Shown: positions 1 through 6,891 of the stretch, in pieces
Numbering within the stretch: the first letter of the stretch is position 1
Layout: the number at the start of each line of letters is the position of its first letter
Source of the DNA: Candidatus Thorarchaeota archaeon
GTDB lineage: Archaea > Asgardarchaeota > Thorarchaeia > Thorarchaeales > Thorarchaeaceae
DNA: 6,891 bases
Direction: 5' to 3'
Assembly: GCA_029855925.1 (NCBI GenBank)
Contig: JAGSHP010000006.1
Location: 1-6,891 of the forward strand
The notes under the pieces: model-generated
What the model was told of the DNA's origin: nothing
Databases searched by the model: none
The model's input: the letters and a program-made list of their open reading frames with translations, nothing else
Program-made: the position numbers and the translations under genes

Positions 1-666
1 CCCATGGGAATTGCAGTCGCGTCCAACGGTCGAGTCTATGTTGCGGACATGGGCAATGATCGTATTCAAGTGTTCGACGCCTCAGGCAGTTACATCACTC
101 AATGGGGTTCTACGGGGACGAGCTCCGGTCATTTCCATCAGCCTGTTGGTGTCGCGATACGAAACTCCAATGGCTATGTATATGTCACAGACATGGGTAA
201 CGACCGTGTGCAATACTTTGATGCAAACGGTGTCTATCAGGGGGCATGGGGTTCGCAAGGAACAGGTACAGGTCAATTCAACGCTCCCACAGGCATTGCC
301 GTTAATCAGAATAATGGAGAGGTCATTGTTGCTGACAGCACATACAACCGGGTTCAGAGATTCACTTCCACAGGTACCTATCAGAGCTTGGTCGGATCAG
401 GTGGCAGCTATGCCGGCAGTGGCAGTAATGGATACTTCAGGAATCCAATTGGTGTCGCTGTCAGTTCTACTGGCACGATCTATGTTGCAGATATGGGCAA
501 CGACAGAATACAATACTTCAGCTCAACCGGGAGCTATCAGGGCAACTGGGGAAGTGACGGCACCGGTAATGGCAACTTCAGAATCCTATATGGCGTTGCA
601 GTCAATGGTTCCGGACATGTCTACGCTGTCGAGCGTGGCGGTACCTCCCGCAAGTCGGTGACATGG
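1..666 (+). repeat. NHL-type beta-propeller blades (four clear, one degenerate)
   Basis: Blade boundaries in residues are 1-45, 46-93, 94-146, 147-193 and a decayed 194-222. Each clear blade follows P-x-G-[IV]-A-[VI], then a Y-V-[AT]-D strand, an N-x-R-[IV]-Q turn, an aromatic strand and a W-G-S-x-G-T-G-x-G-x-F type linker. YV[AT]DMGNDR[IV]Q occurs at residues 13-23, 61-71 and 161-171. The third blade has diverged to DSTYNRVQ (112-119) and has a longer Gly/Ser linker (134-146). The window opens at the conserved Pro of blade 1, so that blade lacks only about two residues. NHL propellers commonly have about six blades, so one or more probably lie upstream. In this family blades bind proteins, RNA or carbohydrate. 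Nothing here identifies the ligand; it is probably an extracellular recognition head. Confidence 0.9.
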
Positions 667-3600
667 AATGCAAACGCGCACGGGACCGGAAATGCGGCAC
701 CAGTCTTTCAAATCGATGGATACTACCACAGGAACCCTGCCAACCTCTACGGCTTCTGGTACAATCCTGGCGACAAGGCATTCGTCAATCAGACCATTCA
801 TATTGACCGCGGCGATGTCACATGGGCTGGCGTCTCTCTAGACTATTATGCCGACTGTCGCGGGTGGGGTAGCTACATGACCGGCTTCTTTGAGCTGTTT
901 GTTTCCGTTGGTGACCCTGACTTTGGCGGTTCATACCTATGGAGTATAAAATATGATTATATTGATGATGACAATACCTGGTTCTCTACTGGCCTTATGC
1001 CTGTTGACTACTCGTCCATCTCTTTGCCTGATCTCGACATAATGGCAGGCTTGCGTGTCACTCAGAGCGAGTGGTATCGAAGTAATGACATACTACCAGA
1101 AGGACGGCTGGACAATATTGTAGTCTACATCAAGGCAAAGGCAACTCCTTCTGATGTTAATCTCAAGATGGATGGTGTCGATGTCTCTGATGTGATTCAG
1201 GGGTCCACCGCGGTGTGGGGTCAGGGAACCGCTTCCTACACTCCAACAACACCTTGGAACAATGGCAAGGCCTATGCCAATTTCAGTTGGACTCCCAGTC
1301 CACTCCCTCCGTCTCCGAACTTGGATATTAGCGTTGATATTAGCGCCACAGTCACCGTCTATGCTCGACGATACAATAGCCCGACGATTTACGATACGAG
1401 TACGTTCGCAACTGGTGATCAGTACACGGTGGAGAATGCCACCGATGTTCGATGGGCGACCAATCATTATGCTGCAGTTCCTGGTGGGTACGAGTCTCGA
1501 TATTTCTTTAACATTACACTACCCATGACCAGAGATGTCTATCATGTTGGGCAACCAATTGCACGGTTGACAAATCTGACATCTGGATGGAGCTATGGTG
1601 ACCCCGGGGACGGACTGCTCAATGTCTCTGCATATGAGATCACGACCACAGACCTGAATGGTTTCTGGTATGTGAAAGGGAACTCTACAAACATGATCAC
1701 GGACCTTGAGGTCTGGGATGGCAGCCAGTGGGTCCGCACGACCACCTTCAGTGCTGATGATGTGACGCAGTTCCGTGCAACCTTGCCCACCACGTATGCT
1801 AACGATGTAGTGAACTTTACAGTCTACGATCCATCAGGTTCTGCGTGGACCACCCTCCAGGCCACGGTCGATGGTTCTGGTCATGCCGTTGCTGGGCCGG
1901 TCACTCTTGATTCGGTGAGTGCCTCAGTAGGGTCATGGGAGGTTCAGGCTTATGTGACTGATGAGGTCTCGTCTGGGTCAATTCATAACGTCGGTTTCTT
2001 CAGAAGAGGTTTTGATGTACAACACAGCACTGGAATGTATGTCAAGTATCCTGTGGGCGGTGCGTCCACATGGGAAGTAAACGTCACTTATGGCGACTTG
2101 GTTCTTCTCCAAGTGCGCGTCAACGATAGCGACAATGGTGACCTGTTGCCTGGCGGCGCGATGACGTATAGCTGGCCCGCTGGCTCTGGTTCCATGAATG
2201 ACTTGGGCACAGGCGAGTATAGTGTTACGTTGAACACGAGCAAGCTTGCAGGAAATGGGCCCGCTGATGTTCAATTGAACTGGAACAAGCCTTACTACGA
2301 TTCACTAGCCAGAACCTTCAGACTGAACGTGATCTTCACGAGTGACCTGCTATCCCCCGATGCGCCCGGTATCGACGTGCCCAAGGGGTACAATGCAGAC
2401 TTGACGCTCTACTTTGAGGATCAGCTCGGCAATGGAATAGTTGATGCAAGCATCACCTGTAATTGGACACTTGACACTTACACAATAACGCCAGTCAGTG
2501 GTAGTGATGGTTACTATACTCTCTCAATGAGCACCACCAACGTCCCTCTAGGAACGTATGAGGTAGAGATCACTGCGTCAAAGGACTTTGTCGAATCTCG
2601 AACAATTGTCCTCTCGGTTCAGGTACGTGAACTCCGAACGTCAGCAATCCCCTCCACGAGTCACCTCTCACTCCCTGTTGGTTATATCACTTCGTTTACC
2701 ATCACCTACACAGATACTGATCACGACACGCCCATAAGCGGCGCTGAGAGTGCTATCTCAATGAACTGGACCGGCGTCCACGGTTTCTACACGATTGTAG
2801 AAACATCGACACCCGGAATCTACAACGTGACGGTACACTCGTACTCTGATGATTCATTGGGACCATATGTGCTTGAAGTGAAGGTCGAACGTCCTGCGAC
2901 GCAGAACCACACCTTCTACATCGACGTTGAGCTGCGAACTCACCTCACCTCATTCTATCTGAAGAATCCTGTTGACCCCACACCATATACGGCTAATATC
3001 GAGATAACCGTCGTGTACTACGATGTTGACGCAGAAGCAGGAATTGAGAATGGGTCGGCTGTTGGCTATCACGTCCTAATCTACGTGGTCAGTAGTCTGC
3101 CTGACCTCAGCTACACGGTGAGCAATGGGTCTATCGCAGGAGAATATCTCATCGTCATTCCTGCGAGTGCTTGGGGATCAATTGGTGCAAAGAATCTCAC
3201 AATCTATGCGAACTGGACAGGTCCGACCGTCAAGTACACTAATGAGACGGTTGACCTCACGGTAACAGTCACTGCAACTCCTACGGATATCTTCATAGGC
3301 GAGAATCCAGTTTCAACTCCCTACGGAGAGAACATAACCTTCTCGCTAGTTTACTACGACACTGCTGGCGACACTGGCATTGTAAATTCCACTGGTCTCT
3401 ACGCAGGCAATGTCCATCTCACGGTGACTGTTCTTACTGCCGGACAGTCGCTCGATCAGTCCAAGATGGTCATTACTGAGATTGATCCCATTGGACGCCC
3501 GGGTGAATACAGGTTTGAATTCAACTCGTCATTTCTGAGCGGTCTCATTTCATGTGATCTGGAGATCTGGTTCAACTGGACAAAAGGAGAACTGCCACTT

Positions 3601-6600
3601 TATGAGAACAGGACTCTGATTGTTACTGTCTACACCACTCAACGTCAGACCTTCGTGGACTGGCAGCCGCTTCCAATAACGCCGTATGACGAGTTGGTGA
3701 ACCTGACGCTCACCTACAGAGACTCTCTCTCAGGTGACATAATCTACAACGACCCCAATCTCTACATTACCATTCAAGAGAGTGTGACATACACAGTCTA
3801 TTATGATGGCGACGCAACTGGCGAGTTCCAGATCGAGCTCGACACCTCTTCTTGGGCACCAGGAACTCACACGTTCCATGTGAATGTCACTTGGGTCGGA
3901 AGCCCATACTATCAGAATCGCACCTCGGTAGCTGTGACAATCACTGTGCGTACACGGTACACGTCCCTTACCCATGGCTCCTATGCACCAATACAATACG
4001 CAAACAATCTGACCATCGTATTCACTTACAGAGACCTCGATGATCTCTCTACGGCAGGCATGAACAATGGTATTCTTAGCCTTGATGCGTCTCTTACAGG
4101 ATACTATTGGTGGACTGACAATGGCGATGGCACCTACACGGTTATCCTGAACACAGCTGCGTTCGGTAGTCTGGGAACATACCTGATAAATGCCACGATT
4201 ACTTATGGCGGGGCACGCTACTGTGATGATGCCTCGGACTCGTTCTATCTAACTGTGGTAGAGCGTAGGACGCAATTGAGCAGTGACCTCCCAAGCCCTG
4301 CGCCATATCTCGACCTCGCCAACATAACTGTACACTATATTGATGATAACACCAATGCAGGCATAGTGAGTGCAAGTGTCAACGCAACCTGCGCTACCGC
4401 GGCAATACCGCTCGTTTATGGAAGCAACTATTGGGTCAAAATGCTCAGTCCCGGTGAGTACGTTGTTAGCATCTCGACCGAGGCGCTCGGAAACTTTGGT
4501 TCCTATGTTATCAACATCACAGCGACTCATCCAGACCTGCCCTACTACCAGTCGAGGCACATTCTGGTCGAAATTGAGGTATCAAGAAGACCCGCTAGCC
4601 TGTCAATCGTAAAGTCCCCTCTCAATACACAGCTTCTTGATAATGTCGAATTTGAGATTAGAGTGACCGACACACTGTCAGATACCGCTGTGACACTCAA
4701 CAAGTCTCTGCTGATCCTCACTCATGGGTCGGGCCTCCCCATTTCGGCCTCCGAGTATTCGCTGGCTCCCTCGGGAAGCAATTACATTATTGCCATCAAC
4801 TCGACAACTCTGACCTCAGTTCTTGTGCAGGGTCATCCTATCACGATTCAATTCTATTGGGGTGATGTTGCTCCATACTATTCAAACTCAACTGCGACGA
4901 CTGAGGTTACAATTACCATGCGTGCCACGCAGGTCGTTGTGATCTCAACTCCCCCTGCTGACATTTACTACAATGCTACTGCGCTGGTGGAGTTTACAGA
5001 TTATTCCACATCCCTTGGTATTAGTGGTGCAGCGCTTACCATAAAGTGTCTGAACACAACACCGATCCAATACTGGATTGTCGATAACCTCGACGGAACA
5101 TATGAAATACGTGTCAATACAAGCACATTCACATCAACCGGCCGTTACTTCTTCTCACTGAACGTTAGTATTGCTGGATTCCCCTATTATCAAAACCACA
5201 CCGACACTGACTACAGCATAATGGTGAACCCTGTTGCAACCATTCTCTCTCTGGTCGTACCTTCGGATGTGACCTACTATTCAGGTGATGTGGTTCAACT
5301 GAACATCTCTTTCACCAATGTCCGTACCGGGCTCGGAATCACAAATGCAGTTGTCAAGACCGATTGGGGGGTACAACATGGCACGCCATACACGTTGAGC
5401 GAGATTGGTGATGGGATCTATAATCTGACCATAGACACTTCGGGTCTTGTTGCTGGTCGATATGTCTTTGAAGTCAATGCATCAAAGTATCTTCACTTCA
5501 ACAAGACCGTGACTGCGGACATTGTGCTCGCGCCAGTTCCGGTCGTCATCCAACTGAGTAACTCCCCCATCTATCCAATTTGGGGTGATGATATCACCTT
5601 CAGTACAAATGCAACGGATGCCCGCGATGGAACTCCCATCGTTGGTGGTTTTGTGTATATGATACTACAAGATGATAACTATACGATGACCGATGTCGGA
5701 GGTGGGCTGTATAACGTCACAATACCCACAGGTACCTATGACGCCGGTTACTACACCATTTCATTGCACTTCGAAAAGACGAACTATGAGGTCAGGGACA
5801 TTGATGTAGAATTTCGGATTGGCAAGGTCCCCGCCTCGTTGAGTGCATCACTGAGTTCTCTGAGTGCGGTCAATGGGCAGCAGATCACTATTGAGGCTCG
5901 GTATCTCCTTGCTAGTGATGATTCGCCAATCTCCATTGGACAACTAACATTCAGCTGGTCTGGTGGCAACGGTACACTTGAATGGAACTCAACCCAGCAG
6001 AGGTACATCGGAACACTGACGGTGAGTGATGTGCCGATTGGTAACTATCAGGTGCTTGTCCAAGCGGTCTCAACCAATTACAGAAGTTCCAGCACTCAGA
6101 TTTCCCTTGAGATCCGCGAGATCTCAACGACACTCTTGCCATATGATGGTGTCTCGAAGTTCTCTGTTGTCTATGGTGGCACCATCAATATCACCGTGTA
6201 TCTGAACAATACAGACCTCAATGCCCCAGTCACAGACGCACATGTGGAGTACGGTGTAGGATCCCTGATAGGCAATCTATCCCCCACTGGTCAGGACGGA
6301 TACTACTCGGTCATCATTGATACGCACGACCTCGATGTCAAGAATTGGGTGATAACTGTTTCAAGTTCAAAGCCTGCCCACACCCCATCATCAACGCAGT
6401 TCCTATTGACAATCCAATCTATTCCTACGCGAGTCATTGTTGATGAGGCTCAGGTAGAAGTCTATTACGGCTCAAATGCCACATTCAGATTCCTGTTCTG
6501 GGACGAGTTCAATGGACGTGGCATCAACGGGTCGATTACAAGTTTTGCAATTGGTCACAGCAATGGGACCCTCGATGACCTTAACAACGGGACCTACCTG

Positions 6601-6891
6601 TTGACCATCGATTCAACATCAGTGAGCGCTGGACCATTTGGATATGATGTCTTTGTTTCGTTCCAGATGGCGAAGCACAGGTCTGGATTCACTCTGGTCA
6701 AGCTTGTAGTGAGACCTCGCCCCACATCAATTGGCGGTCCCTATGAAGTGAACTTTCCAATCGGTGACAACTATTCAATCCTCTTTACCTTCCGTGACAC
6801 GCTGACCGACCAGATTGTCACTGGTGCGACTGCAGCGGCGATCTGGGAATTCGGTACCGTTTCACTGACGCCACTTGGAAATGGCTCATAC
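1..6891 (+). CDS. Giant NHL-propeller / Ig-like repeat surface protein, partial at both ends
   Basis: Frame 1 is open through all 2,297 codons with no start or stop, so this is an internal fragment of a larger gene. From N to C the visible protein has NHL-type propeller blades (1-222), a probable jelly-roll (231-380), an unassigned beta-rich stretch (381-604), a macroglobulin-like sandwich (605-670) and 15 and a half Ig-like domains (671-2297). No transmembrane helix, coiled coil or enzyme active site is visible. Only six cysteines occur (286, 820, 1185, 1408, 1464, 1683), against about 60 N-X-S/T sequons by hand count. These traits fit an exported, glycosylated cell-surface protein. The ATG at base 4 is not a start, because it lies inside the first strand of a propeller blade. 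Function as an adhesin or S-layer-associated stalk is inference. The reading frame is near certain; the archaeal (Thorarchaeota-like) assignment is moderate at best. Confidence 0.95.
691..1140 (+). other. Probable jelly-roll / lectin-like beta-sandwich domain
   Basis: Residues 231-380 follow the propeller with almost no linker. Alternating hydrophobic strands are visible: VNQTIHIDRGDV (262-273), WAGVSLDYYAD (275-285), GFFELFVSVGDP (295-306), an acidic loop IDDDNTWF (321-328), and a closing strand RLDNIVVYIKAKA (369-381). A closing strand of the type 'LDNIVVYI' is typical of jelly-roll folds such as galactose-binding or LamG/concanavalin-like modules. Fold assignment is by pattern only, and I see no conserved sugar-binding residues I could name. 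Cys286 is the only cysteine, so no disulfide can form within it. It could instead be a family specific to this lineage. Confidence 0.5.
1141..1812 (+). other. Unassigned beta-rich segment between head and stalk
   Basis: Residues 381-604 match no family I can name. The segment begins with VNLKMDGVDVSD (386-397) and passes a Pro/Ser-rich stretch, WTPSPLPPSPN (430-440), that looks like a hinge. It continues through strands DISVDISATVTVYARR (442-457) and YFFNITLPM (501-509). It ends with aromatic-rich hairpins around GFWYVKG (554-560) and DLEVWDGSQWVRTTTF (568-583). Seven sequons fall in it (N427, 479, 504, 525, 541, 561, plus N605 just past the end). Spacing and strand content suggest two successive beta-sandwich modules, about 381-460 and 461-604, but this split is tentative. 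Confidence 0.4.
1321..1344 (+). repeat. Imperfect 12-bp tandem duplication
   Basis: Two adjacent 12-base units, ending in the same gatattagc (1324-1332 and 1336-1344), encode LDIS-VDIS at residues 441-448. The units differ only in their first three bases. They keep the frame and extend an alternating beta strand, so this looks like a small slippage duplication. It may also be coincidence. Confidence 0.5.
1813..2010 (+). other. Macroglobulin/Ig-like beta-sandwich
   Basis: Residues 605-670 read NFTVYDPSGSAW (605-616), then a second strand with TVDGSGHAVAG (622-632), then GSWEVQAYVTDE (644-655). The order 'F-x-V-x-D-P-S-G', 'G-x-A' and 'G-x-W-x-V-x-A-x-V' resembles the macroglobulin-like (MG2-type) domains that often precede Ig-like arrays in extracellular proteins. 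It is shorter than the following repeats and may share strands with the first of them. The assignment rests on pattern alone. Confidence 0.4.
2011..2934 (+). repeat. Ig-like domains 1-3 of the stalk
   Basis: Approximate residue boundaries are domain 1, 671-779; domain 2, 780-877; domain 3, 878-978. Each has a strand-B segment followed by an acidic loop (LLQVRVNDSDNGD 702-714; LTLYFEDQLGNGI 801-813; FTITYTDTDHDTPI 899-912). Each then has a central 'G-x-Y' strand (GTGEYSVTLNTS 736-747; GSDGYYTLSMST 834-845; TPGIYNVTVHS 937-947) and a closing strand. Domain 1 ends in the KPYYDS tail (763-768). Domain 2 instead ends in TASKDFVESRT (858-868), like the later domains. Domain 3 is intermediate, with a tail at ERPATQNHT (963-971). 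The fold is called Ig-like from strand order; subfamily is unknown. Confidence 0.75.
2935..5229 (+). repeat. Ig-like domains 4-10, aromatic-tail subtype
   Basis: Approximate residue boundaries are 979-1092, 1093-1212, 1213-1317, 1318-1421, 1422-1528, 1529-1640 and 1641-1743, giving 103-120 residues each. Most open with a short charged/Thr step and a Pro-Tyr/aromatic turn (TPY 994-996, TPY 1106-1108, TPY 1227-1229, APY 1434-1436), then strand B ending in Y-x-D (VVYYD 1004-1008, LVYYD 1116-1120, LTYRD 1237-1241, FTYRD 1341-1345). A central G-x-[YF] hairpin follows, for example NGDGTYTVILNTAA (1373-1386). The last hairpin usually carries an aromatic tail of the type PYYxNxT: PYYQNRT 1302-1308, PYYQSR 1514-1519, PYYSNST 1625-1631, PYYQNHT 1728-1734. 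The repeated frame and strand order make homology among these domains clear, but identity is low. Confidence 0.8.
5230..6891 (+). repeat. Ig-like domains 11-16, compact Lys/Ser-tail subtype (16 truncated by window end)
   Basis: Approximate residue boundaries are 1744-1845, 1846-1942, 1943-2040, 2041-2140, 2141-2239 and 2240-2297. The complete ones are a uniform 97-102 residues. The central hairpin is well kept: IGDGIYNLTIDTSG (1802-1815), VGGGLYNVTIPTG (1899-1911), GQDGYYSVIIDTHD (2098-2111), LNNGTYLLTIDSTS (2194-2207). The closing hairpin lacks the PYY motif and instead has NASKYLHFNKT (1826-1836), FEKTNYEVRD (1924-1933), AVSTNYRSSST (2022-2032), SSSKPAHTPSST (2121-2132) or FQMAKHRSGFT (2221-2231). 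Domain 16 ends exactly at the GNGSY of its central hairpin, so the array continues past the window. Confidence 0.8.

Noticed and set aside
4..6. ATG at base 4 as the gene start
   Set aside because: It follows the conserved Pro of a blade and falls within the P-x-G-I-A-V strand, so the protein must begin upstream.
11..661. A 216-codon ORF in + frame 2
   Set aside because: It lies entirely within the propeller-coding frame. Its translation has no recognisable motif and its apparent periodicity is an echo of the blade repeats in frame 1.
945..954. TATAAAATAT, resembling an archaeal TATA box
   Set aside because: It sits inside the jelly-roll coding region, encoding part of SIKYDY, with no start or gene boundary downstream. 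A chance AT-rich run is the simpler reading.
1093..1467. A 124-codon ORF on the - strand
   Set aside because: It is antisense to the continuous frame 1, has no domain signature and no plausible promoter or spacing of its own. The 4249-4560 and 1978-2274 minus-strand ORFs, and the other short ones, fail for the same reasons.
2122..2142. Dockerin or EF-hand calcium loop at NDSDNGD (residues 708-714)
   Set aside because: The spacing of acidic residues does not complete a 12-residue EF loop and no paired helix follows. It is kept only as a possible loop metal site within an Ig-like domain.
1..6891. CRISPR array, insertion sequence, tRNA/rRNA, riboswitch or transcription terminator
   Set aside because: No regularly spaced identical repeats, inverted terminal repeats, transposase motifs or RNA-gene signatures were seen by reading. 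The window is coding throughout.

Overview
The whole 6,891-base window is one uninterrupted reading frame on the + strand, frame 1. It is 2,297 codons with no stop and runs off both ends, so neither the true start nor the true stop is present. I translated it by hand from first to last codon. It is the interior of a single giant, secreted-looking, beta-rich surface protein. There is no second gene, no intergenic DNA, no RNA gene, no mobile element and no CRISPR array. ORFs in other frames are shadows of this gene.

Layout, in residues of the visible part. Residues 1-222 are a run of NHL-type beta-propeller blades: four clear and one degenerate. Residues 231-380 are probably a jelly-roll or lectin-like beta-sandwich. 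Residues 381-604 are a beta-rich segment I cannot assign. Residues 605-670 look like a macroglobulin/Ig-like sandwich. Residues 671-2297 are a tandem array of 15 complete and one truncated Ig-like domains of about 97-120 residues each, still continuing at the right edge.

Organism: the protein style suggests an archaeon, with Asgard archaea (Thorarchaeota-like) as my best guess. The reasons are giant Ig-like repeat arrays, about 60 N-X-S/T sequons, almost no cysteine, many Asp/Thr/Tyr/Asn residues and roughly balanced base composition. This is inference from style. No marker gene is present, and a bacterial origin is not excluded.

Likely role (inference): a propeller and carbohydrate-binding-like head carried on a long, glycosylated Ig-domain stalk, as in an adhesin or an S-layer-associated protein. 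A membrane or S-layer anchor would be expected beyond the right edge and a signal peptide before the left edge. The points most worth a second look are sequons recurring at equivalent positions in successive domains, a switch between two Ig subtypes along the stalk, and the unassigned segment at residues 381-604.
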